DNA of 64,000 nucleotides from Streptomyces sp. Alt3 (GCF_030719215.1 NZ_CP120983.1:62001-126000), one strand, 5' to 3'. Counted from the first letter of the stretch, positions 1-12,022 are shown. Made by a program: numbers and translations. The notes: generated by a model from the letters alone, not told the origin.

Positions 1-405
1 AGCGGGCGAGAGCTCAAGGAGATGGGCCTCCAAGCGGTCGGGATCGTTGTAGAAGGTCACCGACCGGCCATGTTCGTCCTCGACCTTGTTGAACAGCTCG
101 AAGTTGGTCACCGACTTACCGTCCAAGGCCCCGAGTTCAGCCCATACCTGGTGGGCGTCGTTACCCGGGGCGGTACCGATGAGCCACTCGATGCAATAGT
201 CGAAGAGATACCCCTCACGCGACCATGCGGTACAGCAGCCGCCGGGCAGCACGTGCTTCTCGAAGATACGGGTCCTGGCTCCGCTCATCTGGGCGTAACA
301 GCCGGTCGAGAGGCCGGCCACACCCGCGCCGACGACGATGACGCGGGGCGCGGTGCCCGGGGTGCGTTCCCTCAGGGTCCAGTCACTCGCCTCCTCATCC
401 GCCAT
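1..405 (-). CDS. ftdC: FAD-dependent phytoene-desaturase-like oxidoreductase of a PTM cluster (N-terminal part)
   Basis: Only the first 135 codons are inside the window; the frame is open at base 1. The protein starts at ATG 405, overlapping the end of the PKS-NRPS gene by 11 nt, which implies translational coupling. A dinucleotide-binding motif GAGVAG lies near residues 26-31, followed by YAQMSGARTRIFEKHVLPGG and GYLFDYCIEWLIGT, the N-terminal pattern of phytoene desaturase/carotenoid isomerase-type flavoproteins. In known PTM clusters one or two such enzymes follow the PKS-NRPS and reductively close the carbocycles of the tetramate polyene. Position and family fit the first of these. The symbol follows the frontalamide naming and is by analogy. 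Confidence 0.9.
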   Translation of the reverse strand, partial: MADEEASDWTLRERTPGTAPRVIVVGAGVAGLSTGCYAQMSGARTRIFEKHVLPGGCCTAWSREGYLFDYCIEWLIGTAPGNDAHQVWAELGALDGKSVTNFELFNKVEDEHGRSVTFYNDPDRLEAHLLELSPA

Positions 406-3400
406 GGGCCGTGTCTCCCGTCAGGACAAGACGCACCAGCTCGGCGTTGCGGGGCAGGTGCTTGGTGTCGAGCATGTCCGCGTGGTTGCCCGAGCCGCGG
501 AGCACGGCGGTGGCGGTGGTGGAGCTGCCGTGCCAGGTGCCCAGCTCCCCGGCGGCGTAGAGGGCGGCCTTGTCCTCGTCGGTGATCACGCTGACCGTAG
601 CGGTGAGCGTGCCGGTGTTGGGGGTGCGCCCGCAGAAGGCGAGGTACTCGGCGGCGTGTGCGAGTGTCTCCCGGGTGACGGCTTCGGACCCGGTGTGTTT
701 ACGCACGTGCTCGGCGAGTTCACTCTCGAACACCGCGATACCGGAGGCATCGGGCTGGTAGGCGGTCAGGATACGGCGGGAGTCGATGATGACGACATGC
801 TCGACGCGGCGGCCCCGCCGCTCCAGCTCCCTGGCCGTCTCGAAGGCCAGATTGCCGCCGAGGGAATATCCCAGAAGCAGGCAGGAGCCTTCCGGCTGGG
901 CAGCCTCGACCAGATCGGCGTAACGGGACGTCTTGCCGTCACCGGGAAGGTAGTTGAAACCGATGACGGTGTGGTCGGGGAGGTGGGCGGCCAGGCCCCG
1001 GTAGACGAGCCCGTGACCGCCGGCGGGCGGGAAGCAGAACAGGACGGGGTGCTGCCCGGCGTTGAAGGTGAGGAAGGGCAGTTCCTCGACGCTGGTGCCG
1101 TGCAGCACCTCCTCGACGGTCGCGGCCATACCGTGCAGGGTGGTGACCTGGTAGAGCCTGCTGACCGGCACACCCACACCGAACTCGGTACGCAGATGAT
1201 GCAGCAGCTCGACGAGTTTGACGGAGCTCCCGCCGAGCTCGAAGAAGTCGTCTTCCAGACCGACCTGACCACACCCCAGGAGAGACCTCCAGTACCGGGC
1301 CAGACTGGTCTCGTACAGGGTGACCGGTTCCTCGTGGGGCCGTTGACCCGCCTCGGCCCGCGGCTCGGGCAGAGCAGCCGTGTCGACCTTGCCGTTGACC
1401 GTCAACGGCAGGGACGGCAGCTCGACGAAATACGACGGGATCATGTACGAAGGCAACGCGCGGGCCAGATAGCGGCGCACAGCCCGCACGTCCAGGGCCC
1501 CGGCCCCCGACACGGTCACGCAGTAGGCGCAGAGCGCCGCCTCTCCCCCGGTGCCCGGACGCACGGTCACGACGACCCGGGCGAGCGCGGGCCACCGGGC
1601 AAGATGAGCCTCGATCTCACCGATCTCGACGCGGTGACCGCGCAGCTTGACCTGGCCATCGGTCCGGCCCAGCAGATGCACCCGCCCACCAGCGTCCCAA
1701 CGGGCCATGTCACCCGTACGGTACAAACGCTCCGGAACAGCGTCGGCACCACGGCCCAGAACACGGGTCACGAAGCGCTCACCGGTCTGCTCGGGGTCCC
1801 CGGCATAGCCAAGAGCGACACCCCCACCCCCGATCCAGAGCTCACCACGCACACCCGGCGGAACCGGCTCCCCGTGGGAGTCCAGAACATGAAGGGAGCT
1901 GTTGGGCAGAGGCCGACCGACAGGAACCATGGCGCCGGACCCCAGATCATCAACGGGCCCTTCGAAGCAGGCACTGTCGATGGTGGCCTCGGTGAGACCG
2001 TAGGAGTTGACGAGACGGGTACCGGGGCCGCACAGCTCGGCCAGTCGGCGGTACTCCCCCACGCTCCACACATCCGAGCCGACCACCAGCAGCCGCAGGA
2101 AGTCCAGTCGCAGCCCCTCCCGCGCACAGTGATCCATCAGACCACGCACGACGGCGGGAACGAACTCGACGCAGTCCACACGTTCCTGACGCATCGTCCT
2201 GTAGAGGCGGGTGGTGTCGAAAAGGAGATCACGGTCGGCCAGGACAAGGGAGCCACCGGAACACAGGGCACGCACCAGGTCACCGGTGAACACGTCGAAC
2301 GAGGGGTCAGCCGCCTGGAGATGCACCCGGACATCGGTCTCCAGCCGGTACTCCTGCCGCCAGGCCGCGTACGCGGAAGCGAGGTTGCGGTGACTGACAC
2401 GAACCGCCTTCGGACGGCCGGTGGAACCAGAGGTCGTGATGACGTACGCGGGCGAGTCAGGACCGGCCCCGGCGCCCGGACCATCCGGATGCGGAACCGT
2501 CCCGGCAACCCCAGCAACAGACAGCACCGGAACGGTCAGAGCCCCGGCCCCCTCCGCCACGAAGCCCTCCGCCACGGCCTCGTCCGCCACAACGACGAGT
2601 TCCGCACCGGTACCCGACACAAGACGCGCGACGCGGCCGGCCGGATCGCCCGGCCGCAGCGGAAGGTAGGCGGCACCGGTCTTGAGCACCGCCAGCAGCA
2701 TGATGACCAGCTCGGGCGACTTCTCCAGACACAACACCACTACCGAGCCCTCCCCGACACCGAGCGCACGCAGCCGGGCAGCAGTGTCACCGGCCCGCCG
2801 GTCCAGCTCCCCGTAGGTCAACCGGAACGCCTCACCACGCTGGGAAGGCGTCGTGACAGCGACGGCCGCGGGGTGTTCGGCGGCAGTACGACCGATCAGC
2901 ACCTGAACCGGAACGAAAGACTCCCCCTCGCCGAACCCCCCAACCGGCAGGGCCGGGCGGCTCCACTCCTCGATGAGCCGTTCCCGCTCCCGGTCGCCGA
3001 GCATCTCCAGCCGGGAGACGGGCTGTTCGCCCGGAGCGAGGGTCATCCGGTCGAGGAGCCGGCTGTAATGCGCGGCCGTACGGCGCATGGTCTCCGGGAG
3101 GAAGAGGTCGGTGTTGTACTTGAACACGCAGTGGAAGCGGCCCTCCGCCTCGTCCTCGTAGACGGACAGCGTGATATCGAACTGCCCTTCCTCCTCCGGC
3201 AGTTCGATGTAGTCCAGGCGGTAGCCGTACTGCTCGGTGGCCACCTTGTGGGTCAGCAGGATGAACATCGCCTGGAAGACGGCCGAGCGGCTGGGGTCGT
3301 GCTGGAGGCCCAGCTCCTCGACCAGGAGGACGAAGGGGTACTCCTGGTTGTCCAGGCCGCCGAGCACGGTCCGGCGGACCTGCTGGAGCAGTTCGGCGAC

Positions 3401-6400
3401 GGTCGGGTCCCCGGACAGATCGGCGTACAGCGGCAGCGGATTGACGAAGTAGCCGTACACGGAGGCGAAGTCCTGCCGGGTGCGGCCGGTCACCGGACTG
3501 CCGACGACGATGTGCTCCTGCCCGGAGTAGCGGTGCAGCAGGAGGTAGTAGGCGCTGAGCAGCACCATGAACGGGGTGACACCGTGAGCGCGGGCCAGGG
3601 CGTGGACACGTGCGCTGAGCGCGGCGTCCAGGACGAAGAACTCCGAAGCCCCGTTGTGGGTCTGGACCGCCGGGCGGGGCTTGTCGACGGGAAGGTCCAG
3701 AAGAGGTACCACGGCCGGCAGGTGGGAGCGCCAGTACTCGAGCATGACCGCCGCCCCGGGCCCGGCGAGGAACGTGTTCTGCTGGTTGAGGAAGTCCAGG
3801 TAGCGGGCCTCGATCGGTGGCAGCTGGGGTTCCTGGCCGCGGCGCAGCGCTTCGTACACCGCGAGGAGTTCCTCGATGAACGTGAAGGTGGAGATGGCGT
3901 CGGAGACGATGTGGTGGACGGCCTTCATGATGATCCAGCGGTCCGGGCCCCGCTTGAAGAGGCGGAAGCGGACCAGAGGGTCCCGGGCCAGATCGTAGGG
4001 CTTGCGGTACTCCTGGACGATCGTCGCGTGGATGCTCTCCCAGTCCTCGCCCTGGACATCGAACAGGGCGAGATCACTCGGTCCGTCCTCTTGGACCCGT
4101 TGCACGGCCTGCCCGTCCACCAGGAAGAAGTTGGTGCGCAGCGCCGGATGACGGGCGATGAGGCGGCGGACGGCTTCGAACACCAGGTCCGGTTCGAGTG
4201 CGACGTTCACCTCGACGGCCCCGCCGATGTTGTAGGCGTAGCCGTCGGGGTTGAGGTGTTTGAGGAACCAGAGCGCCTTCTGGTTCTGCGTGAGCGGGTA
4301 GCTGTGCTCGTCGCTGTGGAGTTCGACGGCACCGACGGCCCTGTCGGGGGTGTCGGCCGAGGCCAGGGCGCTGAGGCCGTCGTGGAGCTGGGCGGCGAGT
4401 TCCCCGGCCGGGGTGCCGCTGAGCAGGGCGACCACGGGCAGAGCTACGCCGAGCTCGGCGTGGACACGGGCCCGCAGCTCCATGGCCAGGAGCGAATCGA
4501 GGCCGAGCTCGCCGAGGCCGGTGGCCGGGTCGATACGGTCGGTGCCGGTGCGCAGCACGGTAGCGGCGAGGGCTGCGAACCGCTCGGCGACCAAGGCACG
4601 GCGGGTCCGCGGGTCCACGGCCCGGAAGGTGTCGAGGAATCCGCTGCCGGAGGCGGAGTCGCGGGGCGGGGCGGCAGCTGCCGCGAGGTCGGCGACCAGT
4701 GGCGGCGGGGACGGGTACCAGGCGAGGAAGACGGGCCAGTCGACGACGGTGGCGACGACGAGCTGGGCGTGGTCCTGACCGATGACGCGTTCCAGAACGG
4801 CCATGCCGGTGTCCGGCGACAGCGAGCTCATGCCCCGGCTGTGCAGGTAGTGGTCGACCAAGCCGAGTTCCTCGATCATCCCGGTGGCCCAGGGGCCCCA
4901 GTCGAGGCTCAGCGCGGGCAGTTGCTGGGCGCGGCGGTGGTGGGCGAGGGCGTCCAGGAAGGCGTTCCCTGCGGCGTAGTTGGTCTGGCCGGCCGTGGTC
5001 AGCAGGGAAGCGATCGAGGCGAAGAGCACGAAGTGTTCGAGGGGTTCACCCCGCAGGTGCCGGTGCAGGAGGTGGGCGCCGACGGTCTTGGGGTCGTGCA
5101 CAGCGTCGAAGGCGTTCCGGTCGAGGTCCGCGACGAGTGTGTCGCGGACCTGCCCGGCCAGGTGGAACACTCCGCGGATCGGCGGCGCCCCGCTGCGCCG
5201 GTGGGCGTCGAGCCAGTCGGCCAGGGCGTCCTCATCGGTGATGTCGAGGGTCGCGACGACGGGCTGGGCGCCGAGCGCCTCCAGCTCACGCAGGAGGCGC
5301 ACCGACCGGCCCTCGGCCGTGGCCGGGTCGGCGCCGGCCCACTTCTCCCGGGACGGGACGGGGGTGCGCCCGACCAGGACGAGCCTGCGGGCTCCTCGGC
5401 GGACGAGGGTGCGGCACAGCAGACGGCCGAGCGCGCCGAACGCGCCGGTGACCAGGTAGCTGCCATCGGCCCGCAGGCGCAGCGGCAAGGGACGGGTCAG
5501 GTCCTTGGCGGGACGCAGGCGGCAGGTGCGGCGGCCGCCGTCGCGCAGGGCGATCTCCTCCTCGTCCTCGCTCAGGGCCTCGGCGAGGAGCGCTTCGGCG
5601 TCGGCCCGGTCGCCTTCGGGGCCCGGCCGGCGCCGGGGGTCGAGGTCGACGATCTTGCCGGGATGTCCGATCAGCTCCTGGTGCCGCAGGACGCGGCCGA
5701 TGCCCCAGGCGGGTGCCCCCAGGGGCTCGGGTCCCTCACCCGGCAGGGCGGGCTGGGCGCCCCGGGTGACAATGTGCAGGCGGCCTTCGCCGTCCCGGGC
5801 CGACAGCAGCCGGGCGAGGGCGACCAGGGAGTAGGCGCCCGCGCCGGTGTGTTCGCGCAGGGCGGCCCGGTCGCACTCCGCGAGGGCGGGGGCGTCGAGG
5901 TTCCACAGGTGCAGGACGGTCCCCCGGAACGGTCCGCCGTCGCGGTCCAGGTCGGCGAAGAGTCGGCGAAGATCGGGGTCGGACGCGGGGTCGACGGTGT
6001 ACGTGGAGCCGTCGGCGGAGGCGGTGTAGGCCTGGCCCCGGCGCACCAGACGGCAGCGTTCGCCCCGGGCGGAGGCCAGGGCGGCGAAGGCGTCCGCGAT
6101 GCTCCCGGTGTCGGCGAGGATCAGCCAGCCGTGGTCCCGCGCGGCTCTCGCCGGGCCGTCCGGCGGTGCCGGGCACGGTACGCCGTCCGGCCCGGGCGGC
6201 TCGTCGCGTACGGTGCCGGGTCCAGGAGCGGCCCCCGACCCGGTGGCGGTCTCGCGGGCGGGCAGCGGCGGGCAGTCGGTCCAGACGGGTTCGGCGAGCC
6301 AGGAGTCGATCGTGGTGCGGGCGACGGCGGTGGCGGCCTTCTCCACGTCTGCGGCGCGGAAGCCCTCCACACGGCCCAGCGGGGTGCCGTCGTCGGAGTA

Positions 6401-9400
6401 GAGGGCGATGTTGCCGAGGGTGGTGTCCGCGTCGCCGGGGAGCAGGGTGACGTGGGCCCAGAACGGCTGGTCGCCGATGGGTTCGAGAGCGACCTCGTCC
6501 AGCGAGACCGGCAGCCTGATCCCCGTGTCCTGGGCGCGGCCTTCGAGGATGAGAGGGGTCAGCAGGGCCTGGAAGCAGGCATCGAGGAGGACGGGATGGA
6601 GGTGGTGGCCCGCGGCGTCGTCGCCGATCGCGCGGGGCGGCCGGATCCGGGCCAGGACCTCACCGGCGCCGATCCAGACCTCCTCGACGGCTTGGAAGGA
6701 GGGGCCGTAGTGGTAGCCGAGAGCGGCCAGCGCCCTGTAGCAGTCGGGGCCTTCGAGGTGGCGCAGGCTGCGGGCCCGGATCGTGGGGGCGTCGAGCGGC
6801 GGGGTGGTGCGGCGGCGTTGCCCGGTGCGGACGATCCCGCTGGCGTGCACGGCCCGCTCCCCGTCGTCCCCGGCCGGGGAGGCGATGGTGAAGGCGGCGT
6901 TCTCCAGGGAGAGCGACACCTCGACGGTCCGGTCCTCGCCCTCGGGAAGGAAGAGCGCCTTGCGCAGCTCGATGTCGGCGAGTACGGCCGTGGTCCCGCC
7001 GGTGAGCCGCAGCACGGCCTGAGCAGCCATCTCCAGGTAGCCGGAGGCGGGGAGGACGACGGTGTCCTGGATACGGTGGTCGGCGAGGTAGGGCAGGTCC
7101 TCGATGGCCAGGCGTGTCCGCCAGGTGGGTTCCGTGGCGTCGGTACGGCGGCCGAGGAGGGCGTGATCGCGGTGGCCGAGGCGCACCTGCGCCACCGGGC
7201 GGGGCTCGGTCCAGTGGCGGTCGCGCCGGAAGGGATGGCGGGGCAGGGTGACGGGCCGCCGGCGGGCTGGAGCAGGTCCCAGTCGACGGGGACACCCAGG
7301 GTGTGGAGCGCACCGAGGGAGGCCGCGAAGCGTTCGCTCTCGTCCTCCTGCCGGCGGATCGAGGGCAGGGTGAGGCCGGAGGTGCTGCCGGTGGTGTCGA
7401 GGCATTCGCGGATCGCGTGGCCGAGGACCGGGTGGGGGCCGATCTCCAGGAACACGTGGTGGCCGTCGGCGGCGATCCGGTCGACCGCGGAGCGGAAACG
7501 CACCCGGTCGCGGACGTTCCTCCACCAGTAGGCGGCGTCCAGTTCCTCGCCCCGGGCGGTTCCCTCCACGCCCGTGAGGTACAGCGGGAGCTGGGCCGGA
7601 CGCGGATCCAACGGGGCCAGCGCGTCCAGCAGTTCGGCCTTGATCCGTTCCATGCCGACGCTGTGGTAGGGAACTTCCACGGTGAGGAATTTCGCGAACT
7701 GCTGCTCGGCCCGCAGCTCCTCCGCCAGGAGGGTCAGGGCCTCCTCGTCCCCGGCCAGGGTGATCGCGGTGGGGCTGTTGACGGCAGCGACGGAGACCCG
7801 GTCGCTGTAGGGGCGCACGCGGCGTTCGGCCTCGTCCTCGGACAGGCTCACGGCGAGCATGGTGCCGGTGCCGGCCAGGGTCTGCTGGAGGCGGCTGCGG
7901 TGGACGACGATCCTGGCCGCGTCCCGCAGGGAGTAGACACCCGCGGCGTGGAAGGCGGCGATCTCGCCGGTGCTGTGGCCGACCACGGCGTCCGGGCGCA
8001 CCCCGTGGGACCGCCACAGGGCGGCGAGGGCGACCTGTACGGCGAAGTTCGCGGGCTGGGCGAGCCAGGTCTGACTCATCCGGGAGAGGGACTCGTCGGC
8101 GGTCATCTCCTCGATGAGGGACCAGTCTGCGAACTCCCGCATCGCCCGGTCGCAGGCGGCGACGGCGTCGCGGAAGACCGGTTCCGTCTCCAGGAGCCGG
8201 CGGCCCATGCCCCACCACTGGGGGCCCATCCCGGTGAAGACCCAGGCCAGTTTCCGGTCGGCTGTCTCCCGGGCACGGCCGTGCACGACCCGGGGGTGCG
8301 GCTCGCCGCGCTCGTGGGCGGCGAGCGCCTCGTCCAGGGAGGCACGCGTGGAGTAGACGACGGACAGCCGTTCGGGGAGGTGCTGGCGGCGGTGGGCCAG
8401 AGTGTGGCCGAGGTCGTCGAGGTCCACGGCCGGCCCGTTGTCGCCCGCGAGTTCACCCCGGATCCCGGCCGCCATTTCCTTGAGCGCGTCCGGGTTGCGG
8501 GCGCTCAGCGGCAGGAGGCTCCAGGATCGCCGGACGGGCGGTGTCGGGCGGGTCCCCGGCGGGGCCGGCGGGGCCTCCTCCACAACGACGTGCGCGTTGG
8601 TGCCGCCGAATCCGAAGGAGTTCACACCCGCACGGGCAGGGCCCTCGTGGTCGGGCCAGTCGGTGGGCCGGGTGGGGATCTCGTAGGGCAGGGTCGCCGG
8701 GTCGATGGCGGGGTTGAGGTTCTCCAGGTTGATGTGCGGTGGGATCGCGCGGTGCTTGAGGCTCAGGACGGTCTTGATCAGGCCGGCGATCCCGGCGGCG
8801 GATTCGGTGTGGCCGATGTTCGTCTTGACCGAGCCGACATAGGCGCGGGCGCCCGGGGCTCGTCCGATGGCCAGCGCGCGGGCCAGGGCGTTCGCCTCGA
8901 TGGGGTCGCCGACCGGGGTCGAGGTGCCGTGCGCCTCCATGTACTGGAGGTCTCCGGGGGTGATGCCCGCCTCGGCGCAGACCCGGCGGATCAGGTCGAC
9001 CTGGGCGTCGGGGTTGGGGACGGTGATGCCGTTGGTGTGGCCGTCCTGGTTGACGCCGCTGCCCAGGATCACCGCGTGGATCCGGTCCCCGTCGCGTACC
9101 GCGTCGTCCAGCCGCTTCAACGCGACCAGGCCGACGCCTTCGGCGCGTACGTAACCGTCGGCGGTGGCGTCGAACGTACGGGAGCGGCCCTCGGGCGACA
9201 GGAACCCGCCCTTGGTCTCGGCGATGGTGTATTGCGGGGCCATGTGCAGCAGGGTGCCGCCGGCCAGGGCGAGGTCGCTCTCCCCGTTGTTCAGCGCCTG
9301 GCAGGCGAGGTGGACGGCGACCAGGGAGGAGCTGCACGCGGTGTCGACGGACAGGCTGGGGCCGCGGAAGTCGAAGCAGTACGAGATGCGGTTCGACACC

Positions 9401-9885
9401 ATCGTCATCATGGTGCCGGTCGCGGTGTGTGCGGCCAGCGAGGTGAAGTCCAGGTCGGCGAACTGCAGGATCTTGTAGTCCAGGGTGAACGCCCCGACGT
9501 AGACGGCGACGTTGCCGCCCGCGAGATCGGCGGGCCGCTGGCCGCCGTCCTCCAGGGCTTCCCAGGCCACTTCGAGCAGTTTGCGCTGCTGCGGGTCCAT
9601 GTGGTCGGCCTCGCGGGGGCTGATGCCGAAGAACGCGGGGTCGAACTCGTCGAAGCCGTCGATGTAGCCGCCGCGGCCACCTACGAGGCGTCCCGGTTTG
9701 TCGCGGTACCGGCTGCCGAGGGTCCCCACGTCGTACCGGTCGGGCGGGGTGGGCGTGATGCAGTCCTTGCCCGCCATCAGGTTCCGCCAGAACGTGCGAT
9801 GGTCCGAGGCGCCGCCGGGCAGACGGCAGCCCATCCCGACGATCGCGACCTTGGCCCGTAACGCCCGGTTGATCGCATCGGACAC
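395..9885 (-). CDS. ftdB: Hybrid iterative PKS-NRPS for polycyclic tetramate macrolactam, frame broken once
   Basis: GTG start at 9885 with GAGGAG 7 nt upstream. Domains in order: KS (VDTACSSS, EAHGTSTPVGD and KTNIGHTESA carry the Cys-His-His triad), AT (GHSTGE), DH (LADHRIQD and LLDACFQ, near 7.1 and 6.6 kb), KR (TGAFGALG near 5.43 kb; SIAS and NYAAGN), ACP (GLDS near 4.5 kb), condensation (HHIVSDA near 3.9 kb), adenylation (TTSGSTGRPKA near 2.42 kb; NSYGLTEATIDS; NGKVD), PCP (LGGSS near 1.22 kb) and thioesterase (GYSLGG near 0.86 kb). Aligning the A domain by hand to GrsA gives the pocket D-V-G-E-L-V-S-I-D-K, close to the known ornithine code. This is the FtdB/HSAF/ikarugamycin architecture: one iterative module makes two polyene chains that are joined to the two amino groups of ornithine, and the TE region forms the tetramate. 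KS-AT lies in one frame and DH onward in another; the shift is near 7255-7265. Confidence 0.93.
7250..7270 (-). other. Single-base frame break inside the PKS-NRPS gene
   Basis: Read on the minus strand, the AT-side frame ends sensibly at VDWDLLQPAG and then becomes proline/serine-rich nonsense. The other frame becomes sensible at RPVTLPRHPFRRDRHW, the standard AT-DH junction. Adding one base (a C in the GCCGGCGGCCCG stretch), or re-reading one base, joins them as LLQPAGRPVTLPRHPF. The break is therefore one missing base or a -1 shift in a GC-rich run. Sequencing error, a real mutation and recoding cannot be told apart from this sequence alone. Confidence 0.85.
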
Positions 9886-9927
9886 GTCGAACTCCTCAAG
9901 TCGTGGTGGAGCGGCAGGGGACGGCGG

Positions 9928-10869
9928 TCACTCCGGCCGGGGGCCCGGCGCGGGTCGGCGTCGCCAGGGGTGCAGGAGGGCGGCGAGGATCTCGCCGGTG
10001 TTGGGGAAGGTGGCGGGGTCGTGGAGGCCGACGGCCGCGGGTTCGCGGCCGGGGCGCCAGGTGAAGCTGCCGAGGAGGTGGTCCCAGCACGACAGGTCGG
10101 ATCCGTAGTGGCCGGCTTCGGCCAGATCGGTGCTGTGGTGCAGTCGGTGCTGCTCGGGGCTGGCCAGCAGGTGGTTGAGCGGTCCGATTCGGACGTCGAT
10201 GTTCGCGTGGACGAAGTAGCCCTGGGCGGCGACGAAGAGTCCGACCACCAGCACGGCCGGCCGGGAGAATCCGACGAGGGCCAGGGCCAGTTGGACAAGG
10301 CCTTGCGCCAGGACGATGTCCAGCACGTGGTTGACGCCGTTGTTGGCGACGTTGACCTTCTCCGGCACGTGGTGGACCCCGTGCAGCCGCCAGAGCACAG
10401 GGTTGCGGTGGCCGAGCCGGTGCACCAGATAGCTGGCGAGCGATCCGGTGAGGAGCGCGCCCGGGATCTCGATCCCCAGGTGGTAGGTCGGCTCCGCCGG
10501 CGAGATGAGGCCGATGGCCAGCGCGACGAGCAGTTGCGCCAGCCCGCTCCCGGCCATGGTGAGCAGGAAGTAGATGCCGTAGAGACGCCATTCTCTCTTT
10601 CCGGGGTGCCAGTTCCGGTCGTAAGGAATCAGCCGTTCCAGGAGTACGAGATAGGCGATGACTCCGAGTAGGAAAAGCGGGCTGACCCATGCCGGGTCCC
10701 ACTTCTGCCGCACTGCGAACACCCCGACGAGAATGACCGCGAGGAGGAGAGCAGGATAGGCGACCATACGGAGGAACCGGGCCGCGGATTTACCGACCGA
10801 CCCCTTCCTGGCAACCCAATAGTCTGACGAACAGATTTTTCCATCGGCGGCGCGCTCGCACTCGTCCAT
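9928..10869 (-). CDS. ftdA: Fatty acid hydroxylase/sterol desaturase-family membrane enzyme of the PTM cluster
   Basis: The 313-residue protein has ATG at 10869 behind a G-rich ribosome site. Several hydrophobic helices surround the histidine clusters of the non-haem di-iron sterol desaturase superfamily: HRLGH (HX3H), HGVHH (HX2HH) and EQHRLHH (HX2HH). It lies 42 nt upstream of the PKS-NRPS gene on the same strand and is the promoter-proximal gene, as in Streptomyces PTM clusters. There the homologue hydroxylates the ornithine-derived part of the macrolactam (the C-3 hydroxyl in HSAF). It should sit in the cytoplasmic membrane. The family assignment is firm; the exact hydroxylation site is inferred by analogy. 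Confidence 0.92.
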   Translation of the reverse strand: MDECERAADGKICSSDYWVARKGSVGKSAARFLRMVAYPALLLAVILVGVFAVRQKWDPAWVSPLFLLGVIAYLVLLERLIPYDRNWHPGKREWRLYGIYFLLTMAGSGLAQLLVALAIGLISPAEPTYHLGIEIPGALLTGSLASYLVHRLGHRNPVLWRLHGVHHVPEKVNVANNGVNHVLDIVLAQGLVQLALALVGFSRPAVLVVGLFVAAQGYFVHANIDVRIGPLNHLLASPEQHRLHHSTDLAEAGHYGSDLSCWDHLLGSFTWRPGREPAAVGLHDPATFPNTGEILAALLHPWRRRPAPGPRPE

Positions 10870-11403
10870 CCGTGACCCCCACAGGAGACAGCAGCCGGAA
10901 GAAGGATCAATACATCACATCAGGGCAGGCCAGGGGAGCCTTGGGCGCATCGATGAAGCCCAGAGGACGGCCCTGGCTCTGCATTGACGGATTTCGGACA
11001 CCCGGACCCGATGGAATTCGGCCCTGGCGTGAACCGTCGCCCCCGACCCCATCAGCCCAGATAATGCATTTCCCGAACCCACGGCTTTAATCACGTCCGA
11101 CTCACAGAAATCGTCCGACCTTATCCGCCCTGAGACGGTAATGCGAGAGCAGTCGCACAGTGCGGCCGAGGCGAGTTCATTTGTGCGAGCAATTACTTCT
11201 TAGGATCATCGCGACGTCTGAGGACGGCGCATTCCGATGCTCCGTTCACGTTCCCCGCGCCTGGGCGCGCGCCTGCGGCGGAAACAGTGCGCCCGCGCGA
11301 GATCCGCGTCGCCGGGGACCGGGGATGCCGCACGGGCAACTGAAAGGGGGGCCTGGCTGTTCGCGGGGAGAGGCAGGTCGGCCCGAGTCACCTGCCCAGC
11401 TCA
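10870..11403. other. Upstream region of the PTM operon
   Basis: About 530 bases without a convincing gene. Since all PTM genes run leftward from 10869, their promoter should lie here. It is less GC-rich than its surroundings between roughly 11060 and 11220. A 7-bp inverted repeat, TCGCACA (11153-11159) and TGTGCGA (11182-11188), is the only dyad I noticed; it is too short to call an operator. No tRNA or small RNA was recognised. Confidence 0.5.
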
Positions 11404-11805
11404 TCAGGCCAGGTAGAAGCCCTCGTCCTCCTCGTTCGGCTGCAGCGGTGCAAACTGGCGCAGTTCGTTGTCCCGGATCATCCACATACGGAAGAACCCT
11501 TCCTCCTGATCCATCACCAGAAGCTGCACCAGGTTCGGTTCGCGCCACGGCGTCTCGAACACCCGCTGCTTGAGGGCATCGAGGTCGGCATGGTTCAAGG
11601 CACCCGCCCACACTTCGCACTCAGGGTGCTTCCAGCCACCCCATTCGTTCGTCTCAGGAGTGGTGAGCGGATTCAAGAAGCCAACCCCGTGAGCCTGCGG
11701 TTGAGCACGGCGAGGGGCATCCTTCCGCAGCCACTCGCTCAACATCTCCACACTCGCGCTGTCGGCCACGTCGACCGACATCATTACGTTCGTCACCCAG
11801 CTCAT
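11404..11805 (-). CDS. Hypothetical acidic protein
   Basis: I do not recognise the family. The likely product is 133 residues starting MSWVTNVMMSVDVAD; the frame stays open a little further upstream (to 11883), but that extension looks non-coding. It has no signal peptide or membrane segment. It is rich in Trp and acidic residues (NEWGGWKHPECEVWAG) and ends with a very acidic tail (PNEEDEGFYLA). The body shows alternating charged and hydrophobic residues typical of a small globular cytosolic domain, such as an immunity-like or SMI1-like fold, but no diagnostic motif supports that. No strong ribosome site is seen, so the start is uncertain. Confidence 0.6.
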   Translation of the reverse strand: MSWVTNVMMSVDVADSASVEMLSEWLRKDAPRRAQPQAHGVGFLNPLTTPETNEWGGWKHPECEVWAGALNHADLDALKQRVFETPWREPNLVQLLVMDQEEGFFRMWMIRDNELRQFAPLQPNEEDEGFYLA

Positions 11806-12022
11806 ACAGGTCGTTGTACTGCAACGGGCAGCCAGCATGCCTGCCCTTTCCGTGCAGAGCGAGGCTCCTACCCGCGCTCCCACGGTCCGCGTGTCTCATC
11901 CTGGAACGATCGGTCAGAGGCGTCCGTCAAAAGTTCCGGGCCGGTGAACAGCACATTCGACACACGCGCTGAGCTTGCCGTTCGACGTCCGGCGGCCGGC
12001 GGCCCGGGAATCCGTGCCGGCG

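Noticed and set aside
338..7531. A 2397-codon open frame on the plus strand opposite the PKS-NRPS
   Set aside because: It is Gly/Val/Gln-rich, with no domains and no ribosome site. The minus strand carries all megasynthase motifs, so this is a GC-driven shadow.
7303..9861. An 852-codon plus-strand frame over the KS-AT region
   Set aside because: Same reason: antisense shadow of conserved KS and AT motifs.
11153..11188. TCGCACA/TGTGCGA inverted repeat upstream of the PTM operon
   Set aside because: Only 7 bp with a 22-base spacer; expected by chance, so not called an operator.
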